A stretch of DNA of 64,000 nucleotides, from positions 221,805 through 285,804 of the forward strand of contig CAWDUI010000003.1 in the NCBI GenBank assembly GCA_963805445.1, in the 5' to 3' direction. Shown piece after piece: positions 1 to 10,178 of the stretch. Position 1 is the stretch's first letter, and each line of letters opens with the position of its first letter. Source of the stretch: JAENVT01 sp963805445. GTDB lineage: Bacteria; Actinomycetota; Acidimicrobiia; Acidimicrobiales; Ilumatobacteraceae. The position numbers and the translations under genes are program-made. The notes beneath the pieces are model-generated. The model was given only the letters and a program-made list of their open reading frames with translations, did no database searches and was not told the origin of the DNA.

Positions 1-300
1 ACGATGAGCGCCGGCTCGTCGAAGGTGTGTGAAAGCACCGAGGATCTCAAGTACGACATCGCCGTGAAGTTCGACGGCGGCGACTACGTCACGGCAGTCA
101 TGAAGAGATCATCGCCGGCACCTTCAAAGAGGGCGACATCAAGCAGTTCAAGGTCGGCGTCGACCCCGAGCCGGGTGCGGTGATCTGCAGCCCACAGCCG
201 ACCAGCAGGCGGCGATGGACGCCGTCTACAAGCAGATCGCCCGGGTGATCTCGCCGATGCGTTCGGCAAGATCGATGGCATAGCGTTTGCGCCGGGCTGA
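1..300 (+). CDS. BMP-family ABC transporter substrate-binding lipoprotein, C-terminal part
   Basis: This is the 3' end of a gene entering from the left edge. Pieces in three frames read as one BMP (PnrA-like) protein tail: DLKYDIAVKFDGGDYV, then IIAGTFKEGDIKQFKVGVD, then a DQQAAMDAVYKQIA helix, ending at the TGA at 298-300. The breaks lie near 108, 192 and 250; the first looks like a lost G in a GG pair. In this family the protein captures nucleosides or related solutes outside the membrane and delivers them to the permeases encoded downstream. The ATPase gene begins nine bases later, so the four transporter genes form an operon. The substrate cannot be read from the fragment. The breaks are probably sequence errors rather than decay. 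Confidence 0.6.
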
Positions 301-309
301 CCTGCGCCA

Positions 310-1873
310 GTGACCCAGGTACCGATCACCCCGCCGGCGGGGACGCCGAGTCCCGCCGGCCGCGGAATTCATCGACATCTCCAAACGGTTCGGGCGCGGT
401 GGTCGCCTGCGACCACGTCGATCTGGCGCTGTATCGCGGGCCGGATCCATGGCATCCTCGGCGAGAACGGCGCCGGCAAGTCGACGCTGATGAAGATGCT
501 GATCGGCGTGATCCTGCCCGACTCCGGCCACATCCGCATCCAGGCGAGACGGTCAAGATCGTCGATCCGGTCGAGGCGGCGCGCCGCGGCATCGCCATGG
601 TCCACCAGCACTTCAGCCTGGTCGAGCCGCTGACCGTGTGGGAGAACGTGGCACTGGGTGACATCGGCCGGCTCGATCCGCGGCAGTGCGGCGGCGGGTC
701 GGGGAGATCAGCGAGCAGTACGGCTTGGAGATCGAGCCCGACGACCGCATCGCCGACTTACCGCGGGCATGCGTCAGCGAGTCGAGATCATCAAATGCCT
801 GCGGCGCGACCCCGAGATCCTCGTGTTCGACGAGCCGACCTCGGTGTTGTCGCCGGCCGAGTCGCAGTTCCTGTTCCAGGCCCTTCGCCGGGTGGTCGAA
901 GAGGATCGCAAGGCCGTGGCGCTGGTCAGCCACAAGCTCGCCGAGGTGATCTCGGCCAGCGACGAGATCACGATCATCCGCGACGGCAAGGTGGTCGATC
1001 AGCGTCCGACCGCAGGCTCCGATCCAGCACGCTCGCTCGGGCGATGGTCGGCCGCGAGGTCGTGCTGCGCAGCGACACGCGCGTTCGGTGTGCTCGACGA
1101 TCCACGCGGGCTCCCGCGCCGAGGACGGCGGAGCCGGGCCGCGCTGCGGATCATGGACGCATCGGTCCACGGTCGCGACGGGCGGGTGCTGCTCGACGGC
1201 TCCACCTGGAGGTGCACGCCGGCGAGATCGTCGGTGTCGCCGGAGTCGAAGGCAACGGCCAGCGCACGCTCGGCGACCTGCTGTCGAGCCTGTGCCGCTC
1301 GACGGCGGCTACGTCGTTGTCGAGGGCCAGATCGTGGCCACCGGGCAAGCCGGAGCGATGGCGCGAGCAGGCGTCGCCGTGATCCCCGAGGATCGTCACG
1401 ACAGCGGATGCGTGCTCGACTTCACCGTTGCCGAGAACATGTTCATCGCCGACCCCGAACGCGTCTCCCGACGCGGGCTGATGAACCGCAAGCGAGATGC
1501 TCGAGCGGCGCCCAGCTGATCGAGCAGTTCGACATCATGTGCGAGGGGCCGCGCTCCCGATGTGGTCGCTCAGCGGCGGCAACCAACAGCGCGTCGTGCT
1601 CGCCCGTGAGCTGTCGCACGAGCCGAGCGTGCTCGTCGCCGCGCAGCCGACCGCGGCCTCGACGTCGGCGCGATCGAGTACATGTCGTCGCAGATGCGCG
1701 CCGCTGCCGAGCACGGCGTCGGCGTGCTGCTGATCTCGACCGAGCTCGAGGAGATCCTCGATCTCGCCGATCGCATCGTCGTGATGTCGAACGGAAGGAT
1801 CGTCGGCGAGATGCGACACGACGATGTCGACATCGCCGAGCTCGGTCTGATGATGAGTGGTGCCCATGAGTGA
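310..1873 (+). CDS. BMP-type ABC importer ATP-binding protein (two ATPase domains), frame-disrupted
   Basis: This is a double-cassette ATPase of the sugar/nucleoside importer class, about 520 residues when the frames are joined. The first cassette shows Walker A GENGAGKST, Q-loop MVHQHF, signature-region LTAGMRQRVEI and Walker B ILVFDEPTSVL, followed by the switch VSHKL. The degenerate second cassette shows GVEGNGQ, VIPEDRHDSGCV, a signature-like LSGGNQQRVVLARELS and a final ISTEL switch. These pieces fall in different frames, with about ten breaks between 390 and 1680. It powers uptake through the two permeases downstream. The GTG start at 310 is nine bases after the substrate-binding gene. 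The last frame ends at 1873 and overlaps the next gene by eight bases. Indels this frequent suggest poor sequence near a contig end. Confidence 0.75.
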
Positions 1874-3021
1874 CGTCGGCGAGCACATCGACACCGGCGC
1901 CGACGAGGACGAGGTCGCCTCGGCGGCCCTGCAACGATCGAAGTTCGGGATCACCGCCGAGGTGATCGGTCTCGTACGCGATCTGTGTGTTCGTCGCCCT
2001 CGCCCTTGCCGCGATCTGCGTCGCAGCAACCGGTGGATCGTGGACCAACGTCTACACGGCGATCCTCGACGGCAGCATCCGCAAGCCCGGCCGATGGGGA
2101 CTGACCCTCGGCATCTCGGCGCCGATCTTGCTGGTCGCCCTCGGCACCATCGTCAACGGTCGTGCCGGCCTGGTGAACATCGGCCAGGAGGGCCAACTCG
2201 TGATGGGATCGTGCTTCGCCGCGTATGTCGCCGTTCGCCTCGGAGGGCCGGGCCCCTTCGTTCTGATCGTCGCCATGTTGTGCGGGGTGATCGGGGGCGC
2301 GCTGTGGGCAGGCATCGCCGGCGTGTTGCGGTACTACCGCAACGTGCCCGAGGTGCTGAGCACGTTGTTGCTGGGCACCGTGGCCGCCAACTTGATGGGC
2401 TGGGGATTGCGCAAGCCGTGGCTGCTGCTGGCCCCTGCGGCCGGACGCGCCAACCGCAACCAGGTCAGCGAACCACTCGCCACCGACACCCGAATCCCCA
2501 GGGTCACGTGGTTCGGCAACGAGTTCCCGATCAGCGTCCTGGTGGCGTTGGGTCTCACCCTGATCGTGTGGGTCGTGCTCGATCGCTCCGTGATCGGCTT
2601 TCGGCTGCGGATGCTCGGCCGCAACCCGAGGACGGCGCGGCGCTCCGGTGTGGCCGAGCGCCGCTACGGCATCGGGGCCATGCTGGCGTCCGGCGGCTTC
2701 GCCGGGCTGGCCGGCGGCGCGATGCTGGCCGGCGGCGACTTCGGGAACTACCAACTCGTCGCCAACTTCGGCGCGGGAATCGGCTTCGCCGGCCTGCTCG
2801 CCGCGCTCGTCGCTCGTGAGCGGGTCGTCATCTTGATCTTCGTGGCGTTCCTGTTCGGGTGCATGCGCACGGGTTCGGGGTTCCTGCGGGCCACCGGAGT
2901 GTCCGGTCGCATCGCCGACGTCGTGCAGGGTCTGCTGGTGCTGGCCATGCTGTTGCCGCCCGCAATCGTCTACGTCCGAGAGCGCCGCCGGGCGCTGGCC
3001 GCGGCGAGCACGAGGGTCTGA
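1866..3021 (+). CDS. BMP-type ABC importer permease 1
   Basis: This is an inner-membrane permease of the BPD_transp_2 family with many hydrophobic segments. The conserved loop NGRAGLVNIGQEGQLVMG and the motif LRMLGRNPRTARRSGV mark the nucleoside/simple-sugar class. The N-terminus (MSDVGEHIDTGADEDEV) is in one frame and the rest is in another from about 1985, a single break in the first membrane segment. The ATG at 1866 overlaps the end of the ATPase gene. The protein would pair with the next gene to form the heterodimeric channel. Length (about 384 residues) fits the family. Confidence 0.82.
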
Positions 3022-3024
3022 CGC

Positions 3025-3963
3025 ATGGGCAACTTCTTCTCGGCCCTCGGCGACATCGCCTCCAACGAGAGCGCCTATCGAAATGCCATCATCGCTGCCG
3101 TCGTGCTGCTGTTCGCCGCGTCGGGCGAGTTGATCGCCGAGAAGGCCGGCACGATCAACATCTCCCTCGAGGCGATGCTGCTCGCCGGCGCCTTCGCGGC
3201 AGCGATCGGTGTCGACGTCACCCACTCGACGGGGATCGGCCTGCTGTTCGCCGCAGTCGCCGGGCTGCTGGTCGCCGCAATCCAGGCCAACATGAGCCAC
3301 CGGCTGCCCGCCGATCAGTTCGTCGTCGGCCTGGTTCTGAACGTGCTCGTGCTCGGTCTGGTCGGCTTCCTCACCAGTTCGATCAACCCGAAGTCGTCGG
3401 TCGTCGGTCGCTTCGAGATCCCGCTGCTGGCGCGCATCCCACTCGTCGGCCCGGCCCTGTTCGATCAGCCGTGGGTCCTGTACCTCGTCTACCCGGTGGT
3501 GCCCCTGGTGTGGTGGCTGATCTACCGCACACGCTGGGGTCTCGCGGTGCGCGCCGTCGGCGAGGACCCCAACGCGGCCGACGTCTCCGGATTGCACGTC
3601 AACAAGCTGCGCCGCCAGACCATCTACCTCACCGGGCTGCTGGCCGGGATCGGCGGTGGCTACTTCCTGTTCGCCCGCTCCGGCAGGTTCGAGGATTCGC
3701 TGATCGGTGGTCGCGGGTTCATCGCCATCGCCGCGGTGATCTTCGGCGGATGGACACTGAAGGGCACCGTCGCCGGCTGTGTGACATTTGGCCTGGTCGG
3801 CTCGTTCGTGCTGACGATCCCGTCACTCGGCTACCAAGCGATCGATTCGTCGTTCCTCGCCATGGCCCCCAACGTCGTCACGGTCGTGGCGATGGCCGTG
3901 TTCGCCAACCGCGTGCGCCAGCCGGGTGCGCTGGCCCGACCGTTCATCCGCGGCCTCAAGTAG
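3025..3963 (+). CDS. BMP-type ABC importer permease 2
   Basis: This 312-residue, uninterrupted membrane protein of the BPD_transp_2 family is the partner of the preceding permease, from which it is separated by three bases. It contains the family segment EKAGTINISLEAMLLAGAFA near residue 40 and the cytoplasmic coupling region VRAVGEDPNAADVSGL, which in this family contacts the ATPase. It is the last gene of the importer operon; the convergent VOC gene ends 13 bases beyond. It is the cleanest gene of the set, which argues that breaks in its neighbours are technical. Confidence 0.88.
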   Translation: MGNFFSALGDIASNESAYRNAIIAAVVLLFAASGELIAEKAGTINISLEAMLLAGAFAAAIGVDVTHSTGIGLLFAAVAGLLVAAIQANMSHRLPADQFVVGLVLNVLVLGLVGFLTSSINPKSSVVGRFEIPLLARIPLVGPALFDQPWVLYLVYPVVPLVWWLIYRTRWGLAVRAVGEDPNAADVSGLHVNKLRRQTIYLTGLLAGIGGGYFLFARSGRFEDSLIGGRGFIAIAAVIFGGWTLKGTVAGCVTFGLVGSFVLTIPSLGYQAIDSSFLAMAPNVVTVVAMAVFANRVRQPGALARPFIRGLK

Positions 3964-3976
3964 GTCGAAGTTTCCG

Positions 3977-4435
3977 CTAGCCCAGCACCTGCTCCACGGA
4001 GAACTCGACGTTGTTGCCATCGGGGTCGGTGACGATGCAGATGTAGCCGACGACGTCGTTGCGGTACATCGGGCCCAGCAGCAGGCAGCCGTCCTCCTTG
4101 GCCATCGACGCGATCTGATCGACCTCCTCGCGACTGTCGAGTGAGATGCCGAGATGACTGATCGAGCGGAGAAAGCCGTATTCCTCCTTGATGTCGCCGG
4201 TGATGGCAGTCGGCAACTTGCCAGAGATCAGCACGATCACGAACCGCGCTGCGTCGGCGGTCACGTCGCACTGGTTGGCGAGCCACACCGTGCGCAGGCC
4301 GGAATCCGAGTCGAGACGCTCCTGGATCTTGACCAGGGTCGTGTAGCGCTCGTAGAACGCCATCGTGGCGTCCAGATCACGGACCGGTAGGGCGATGTGG
4401 GTGAGCAGTGAAGGAGGCGGGGCACTGCGATTCAT
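3977..4435 (-). CDS. VOC (glyoxalase/dioxygenase-fold) family protein
   Basis: This 152-residue single-module VOC protein starts LLTHIALPVRDLDATMAFYE, the usual first beta strand and helix. It has a second repeat with ISHLGISLDSREEVDQIA and ends with TDPDGNNVEFSVEQ, whose glutamate is the usual third metal ligand; the histidines in THIAL and SHLGI are the other two. The metal-binding set therefore looks complete. Members are glyoxalases, extradiol dioxygenases or resistance proteins, and the sequence does not say which. It converges on the importer operon and diverges from the amidohydrolase gene, and the two starts share a very short promoter region. Confidence 0.8.
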   Translation of the reverse strand: MNRSAPPPSLLTHIALPVRDLDATMAFYERYTTLVKIQERLDSDSGLRTVWLANQCDVTADAARFVIVLISGKLPTAITGDIKEEYGFLRSISHLGISLDSREEVDQIASMAKEDGCLLLGPMYRNDVVGYICIVTDPDGNNVEFSVEQVLG

Positions 4436-4441
4436 CGGTCC

Positions 4442-4447
4442 AGCCTA
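4442..4447 (-). promoter_or_regulatory. -10 element of VOC gene, leaderless start
   Basis: TAGGCT on the minus strand lies six bases before the ATG at 4435. This spacing puts transcription start at the start codon itself. Confidence 0.45.
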
Positions 4448-4448
4448 G

Positions 4449-5851
4449 GTGCAGTACGGTCTGACCATCAGACCAGACCTGATCATCGCCGGGGGCGACG
4501 TGGTGACGATGAACGACACCCGCGAGGTGTTGCTCGGCGGGTCGGTCGTCGTGACCGATGGGATCATCGCCGCGGTCGGCTCGACCAGGGAGCTGCGCGC
4601 CGCGCACCCGCGATGCGACCGTGATCGATGCAACCGATTGCGTCGTCACACCCGGCATGATCAACGCCCACCAGCACCTGACGGGCGATCCGCTGGTGCG
4701 CAGTTGCATCCCCGACCTGCTCGCGCCGGGCGCGTCGATCTTCGAGTGGGCCGTTCCCATACATGCCCAGCACACGGCCGACGACGATGAATTGTCGGCC
4801 ACCCTGTGCGCCATCGAGTGCGCCCAGAACGGGGTGACGACGGTGGTCGAGGCGGGTACCGTCGCCCACCCCGATCGCGTCGCCAAGGCGATGCACGCTG
4901 TTGGGGTACGAGGCACGGTCGGCACGTGGGGATGGGACATCGAGGAAGGGCCGTTCGTCGGCACGGCGACCGAGGTGCTCGATCGCCAGCGAGCCGTCGT
5001 CGACGCGCTTTCCCGCAGGCGGTCTCGTCGAGGGCTGGGTCACCTTGGTCGGCCACGATCTGGCCAGCGACGAGTTGCTGACCGGGGCGGCTGAACTTGC
5101 ACGCACGATGCGCACCGGCATGACCATGCACCTGTCGCCCACGCTCGTCGGACCCGGAGAACTACCTGGCGCGCACGGGTCGCCGCCCGGTCGCGCACCT
5201 GCAGCACCTCGGCGTGCTCGGTCCGCACCTGTTGCTGGCCCACGGAGTGTGGCTCGACGACGAGGAGATCGACTTGGTCCTGTCGACCCGCACCGCGATC
5301 GCCTATTGCCCGTGGGCGTACCTGCGGCTCGGCCAAGGGGTCACTCGCGCCGGTCGCCATGCCGAGATCGTGGAGCGCGGCGGCCGGGTCGCACTGGGTT
5401 GCGACGCCGAGCAACGCCGGCGATGTCGCCGACATCCTTCGCGCCGCGGCGCTGGCCGCGGGGATAGCCCGCGACGCCCGCCTCGAGCCACAGCGCTTCG
5501 GGGCCCACCAGGCGTTCGAGATGGCCACGATCGCCGGCGCCGAGGCAATCGGCATGGCGGATCGAATCGGCTCGCTGACGGTCGGCAAGCAGGCCGACAT
5601 CGTTGTGCATCGAAGCCAGCGACTGGGGATGGATGCCACGCGGCGACGTCGGGCTGCAACTGGTCTGGGGCACCGACGGTCGAACCGTCCGCGACGTCTT
5701 GATCGCCGGTCAACCCGTGATCCGCGATGGCCGATGCGTCACGGTCGATGCTCCTGCACTGCGCAACGAAGCGCGCGGACGGCAGCGTTCGTTGCTCGAG
5801 CGTGCCGGAATCACCGTCCCCCACGTGTGGCCGCAGATCGATGGTCGGTAG
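4449..5851 (+). CDS. Amidohydrolase (chlorohydrolase/cytosine-deaminase-like), frame-disrupted
   Basis: This metal-dependent hydrolase of the AtzA/TrzN/SAH-deaminase group is about 465 residues when five or six frames are joined. Visible parts are the N-terminal beta sandwich DLIIAGGDVVTMND, the metal-binding HxH of TPGMINAHQHLTGDP, the mid-barrel LLAHGVWLDDEEI with its metal histidine, GGRVALGCD near the catalytic aspartate, and the late SLTVGKQADIVV. The family removes amino, chloro or similar groups from N-heterocycles. The GTG at 4449 opens the first frame. However, a -10 box at 4455-4460 sits six bases before an ATC at 4467 that begins a natural N-terminus (RPDLIIAGGD), so the true start may be a misread ATG there. 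Breaks lie near 4605, 5015, 5155, 5405 and 5625. The gene runs directly into the Rieske gene. Confidence 0.75.
4455..4460 (+). promoter_or_regulatory. Candidate -10 of amidohydrolase gene
   Basis: TACGGT lies six bases before codon ATC at 4467. The same hexamer and spacing precede real start codons elsewhere in the window, hinting that 4467 is the start and that the C at 4469 may be a base error. Confidence 0.3.
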
Positions 5852-5854
5852 GGT
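5849..5854 (+). promoter_or_regulatory. -10 element of Rieske gene, leaderless start
   Basis: TAGGGT lies seven bases before the ATG at 5862. It overlaps the amidohydrolase stop codon (5849-5851). Confidence 0.45.
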
Positions 5855-5861
5855 CGCGTCA

Positions 5862-6867
5862 ATGAACGGGATCCTGTGCGGCAGCGATGCGTTGGCCAAC
5901 TCGTGGCATCCGGTCGCCCGATCGGTCGAGGTCGCGACCCAGCCGGTGGCGGTGAAGCTCCTCGGCAGGCGGGTCGTCCTGTGGCGTACCCCGTCCGGCG
6001 CAGTGCTTGCGGCTCTCGATCGTTGCCCGCACCGCGAGGCTCCCTGTCGGCCGGCACGGTCAGCGACGGTTGCCTCACGTGTGCGTACCACGGCTGGACG
6101 TTCGGCGACGAGGGCCGTTGCGTGCGCGTCCCGTCGGCCAACGAGGGCGTGCCGCCACCGCCTCGCGCCCACCTCGAGCCGTTCGGGTGCGAGGAACGAT
6201 ATGGGCTGGTGTGGGTCTGCCTCGGCACACCGTCGGCACCGATCCCGTGCATTACCCAGGAGACCGACCCGTCGTTCCGGCGCATCAACACACCGGTCGA
6301 GGTGTGGAACTGTTCGGCGACGCGCATGGTCGACAACTTCCTCGACATCACCCACTTCCCGTTCGTCCACGTGGGCACCTTCGGGCGCGCCCAAGACACC
6401 CTCGTGCCACGCTTCGAACTGCAGCCGCTCGACGACGGGTACTTCGGCTACCGCTACAGGTGATGGCCAACAACACCACGGGCGCCCTCGTCAGCGGCCA
6501 GACCGAGCAGGTCGTGCATCGCGTGATGACGTCGGGGTTCAGCCTGCCATTCGTCGTGCGCAGCACCATCCAATACGACTCAGGGCTCGAACACGTCCTG
6601 CTGCTGCTGTCCACGCCGATCGACGACGTCACCTCGTACTTCACCTTCGTCGTGTGGCGCAACGACGACTTCTCGGTGTCGGCCGAGGAGATCATTCGAT
6701 TCGACCTGGCGATCGGCGCCGAGGACAAGCACATGCTCGAACAACTCGACGGCGTGCTGCCGCTCGATCACACCACGCTGGTCAGCGTGCAAGCCGACAA
6801 GTGCAGCGTCGAGTGGCGCCGCCAGCTGGCCGACTTCCTCGACACCCCGAGCCCGCCGGCACGGTGA
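5862..6867 (+). CDS. Rieske [2Fe-2S] oxygenase, alpha-subunit type, two frame breaks
   Basis: This ring-hydroxylating or demethylating oxygenase is about 335 residues. The N-terminal Rieske domain has its two ligand pairs: CPHREA (Cys and His) and CAYHGW (Cys and His). The catalytic domain has the mononuclear iron motif DNFLDITHFPFVH (Asp, His, His). Frames change near 6043 and 6462, both consistent with a lost C in a run of Cs. Size and single-subunit form resemble phthalate-dioxygenase-like or vanillate-demethylase-like enzymes, which need a separate reductase; none is visible here. The gene follows the amidohydrolase without a gap and probably acts on the same heterocyclic or aromatic compound. 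Some members of this group act on chlorophyll-like or steroid substrates, so the substrate is open. Confidence 0.8.
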
Positions 6868-7093
6868 CACAGCCGGCGGCAAACTTGTGGTCCAGAGGAG
6901 TCCGTCGATCTCGAAGGTCAGTGCTCGGTGAAGTCGCGCACGCCGCGTTCGCTCGCCACTGCGGTGGTGACCGCCGGACCACGTGAACTCCGGAAATGTC
7001 GACGGCGGCGGGAGATCTAAGATTCGGCGTTACGACCGAGATGCGAGACAGTTCGTCCGCGGGTAGCCCGACGCGGATAGGACGCGGACCAAC

Positions 7094-10051
7094 GTGTCGG
7101 GCTTCCATCTCCTCGACGCTCGGAGAGTTGGCGGCGGAACGCGGGGCCGCGCGATCTTGGTCGAGCAACTTCGCCTGACGCCGATCATGTTCGAGCTGGG
7201 TGCTCGGCCTCATCCACCCCAAATGCTCTACCGGTCCTACCTCGCTCAGTCCGACATCTTCGTCGGGATCTACGGCAGCGCTACGGCTGGGTGGCGCCCG
7301 ACATGGAGATCTCCGGCTTGAGGATGAGCTCGTGCTGTCGGAGGGCATGCCCCGGCTGGTGTACGTCAAGCGGCGGCCCCGGACATGGAGCCCCGACTGG
7401 ATGAGATGCTGGGTCGGTTGGTCGACAAAGGCGCGTCGTACAAACCATTCGTGGACGCAGCCCAACTCGGCGAACTGCTGCTCGACGACCTCGCTCTGCT
7501 GCTCTCCGAGCGGTTCGAGCTGCGCAGCGGTGCTCCGTCGACGACGAATCGCCGCTGGAACCTGCCCGCTCCGACATCGACGTTCGTAGGTCGCCATGCG
7601 GAACTGGCGGATCTGGGATCTTGCTCGCCGACGACGCGGTCCGCCTGATCACCTTGACCGGACCGGGAGGAACTGGCAAGACAAGACTGGCGCTCGAGGC
7701 AGCACAAGCTGCGGGAAGACACCGTGAAGACGACGTGGTGTTCGTCGATCTCTCTGCGGAGCGCCATCCCGACGACGTGTTCGCAGCAATCGACCGCGCG
7801 CTGGAAACTGGCGGCCATGCCGGCCGCTCACCTCTGGCGAGGGTCGAGCACGAGTTGGGTGAGCGTCGCATTCTGCTCGTCCTCGACAACGTCGAGCAGG
7901 TCACAACGGCCGGCCCGGGTCTCGTCGAGCTGCTCGAGCACTGCCCCGGCGTGAAGATCGTCGCCACGAGCCGCGAGGCGCTCCGGCTCAGCGTGGAGCA
8001 TGTGTTCCCGGTGCCTACGTTGTCGCTTCCCGTCGCCGAGGGCAGTCTCATCTCGCTGGAGGATGTCTCGCAGTCGGAGGCTGGACGGTTGTTTCTCGAG
8101 AGGGCCGCTGCGGTCGGAGCGGGTTTCGTGCCGACGGCCGAGGACGCCGCTGACGTGGCTGCCATCTGCCACCGTCTCGACGGTCTGCCGCTCGCAATCG
8201 AGTTGGCAGTCGCCCGGCTGACGCTCTTCTCGGTTGGCGAACTGCGCTCCCAACTTGACGTGCTGGCTCGACCTGCTCACCGGTGGAGCCCGAGATCGGC
8301 CCGACCGCCAGCGGACACTGCGAAAGGCAATCGAGTGGAGCGACGAGCTGCTCGACGACGAGGAGCGAGCGATATTTCGGCTCCTCTCGGTCTTCTCGAA
8401 CGCGCGCCTCGAGGACATCGAAGCGACGCTGCGAGGGCTCCCCGCCGTTCACGGGATCGACGTCGTGGAGACGATCACCTCGCTGCGTGGACAAGAACCT
8501 CGTACGAGTCACGCACGGGGATCATCGGTCGCCGCGGTTCTCGATGCTCCAAGCAATCCGCGAAGACGCTCGAGAGCAACTCGCTGGATTCCCCGAGTTG
8601 CAGGTGTCGATACGCGAGGCGCATGCGGCGTGCTACACAGCCGTGGCCCTCGATCTCCACCGACGACTCACCTACACCGACCGCGCAGCGGTGCTGGCAG
8701 CGCTGGGTGCCGAACTCGGAAATCTGCGGACGGCTTGGGAATTCTGGGTCGAGCGGCGAGATGTCGCCCGGCTCGACGATCTTCTCGCTCCGCTCTGGGG
8801 TTACCACGAGGCCCGTGGCGACTACAACGCCGCCATCGTGTTAGGAGAAGACCTACTGCACACGGTCACCGAGCTGCCGGACAGCCGGGAACGACAGCAC
8901 GATGAACTCGCCCTGCGTGCCACCCTCGCTCGAACGCGGCTGGTCGTCCGCGGTTTCACTGCAGATGCCGAGCGGGCAATGGCCGAAGCACTGCAACGCT
9001 TCGAGGACTCCCAGGATGCCCGCCGACGCTTCCCCGCCCTCAGAGGGCTGGCGTCGCTGCAGCTCTGGCGATCGGATTTCGAGCAGGCCGCCGCAACCGT
9101 TCACGAGCTGATGGCCATCGCCGAGGAGGAACGGGAACCCTCGCTCTTGATGGAGGCGCACCTCATGTCCTGCATCAGCACCAATTGGGTGCTCGATGTC
9201 CAGGCCGCCGTGAACGACGCCGACACAGCGGCCGCGGATTTCGAAAAGATGCCCTCGGGCTTCGTCGAGTTTCGCGTCGGACCAAATCCGGGCGTGGTCA
9301 CCAATGCCGTCGGAGGACTGCTGCGATGGGAGGCTGGGCTCCCGGAGACTGCCGCGTCGTGCATCGAACACTCACTCGACCTCGCCGATGAATTGGACCA
9401 CCCGTACTCGCAAGCCTTCGAGCTCCACCACGCGACACTCCTCGACCTGTGGCGATCGGACCTGACCTCGGCCCGGGCGCGGGCCGAGGATTCGATGCGC
9501 CTGGCCGACGCCCACGGCTATGCGATCTGGGCAGCCTTGGCGCAGATATTCCACGGGGCAGCGAACGCGAGGGCCGGCAATCGCGATGGATTGGCGGAGA
9601 TGGAGGAGGGCTTCACGTTGTACCAGCAACTCTCGGCGCCGCCGGTCTTCTGGCCGGAAGTGCTCGTGATTCGGGCCACAACCCACGCAGCTGGGGGCGA
9701 CGTCGACCGCGCCCCTCGCATTGATCGAGGAGGCCTCAGCGAGCGTCGGCAATCGCCTCCACCCGGCATCCGCCGACATCGCCATCGCCCACGGCGATCT
9801 TCTCAGCGCTGCACCCCGACTCGACGCTGTTGCGGCGGAGGCGCACTTCGGACGGGCCGCAGCGCTCTCCGCCGAGCGTGGAGCACGGATGCCGGAGCTC
9901 CAAGCCCTCACTCGGCTCGCCACGATTCGTCGCGGACGTTCGGGCGGAGACGCCACCCTCCAACGGCTGCGCGAAACTCTACGAGACGTTCACCGAGGGG
10001 TTCACCACCCCACCGCTTCTCGCGGCAGCCGCCACCCTGGGAGACAACTGA
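7094..10051 (+). CDS. DUF4062 - STAND NTPase - TPR protein, frame-disrupted
   Basis: This is one large protein of about 985 residues spread over several frames. It begins with DUF4062 (SSTLGELAAERGAAR, then PPQMLYRSYLAQSDIFVGIY and LSEGMPRLVYVKR). A short linker leads to an NB-ARC/AfsR-like NTPase with FVGRHAEL, Walker A GPGGTGKTRLALE, Walker B RRILLVLDNVEQ, VATSREALRLSVEHVF and CHRLDGLPLAIELA. A winged-helix-like region follows, then a long alpha-helical TPR-type C-terminus ending ETFTEGFTTPPLLAAAA. No DNA-binding HTH or SARP domain is seen. The GTG at 7094 gives MRVFISST after allowing two base errors, which is how DUF4062 proteins usually begin; ATGs at 6996 and 7041 are alternatives. STAND NTPases are oligomerising switches. 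The effector would be DUF4062 and the sensor the TPRs. A signalling or defence role is inference. It stands alone between unrelated genes. Confidence 0.72.
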
Positions 10052-10178
10052 CGCAGCCAGCCTTCACTGCAACACCAGTCCGACGGCCAGGCGACATCGA
10101 GACCATCCGCACAGAGCTGGAAGCTCTGGCAGATCGACTCATGGTCGACATCGATGTCGAGGACTGATCGCCTGCTGG

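Noticed and set aside
1951..3597. A 548-codon minus-strand frame across the importer permeases
   Set aside because: It lies opposite two clear permease genes, is rich in His, Gln and Asp as antisense frames of membrane genes are, and resembles no protein.
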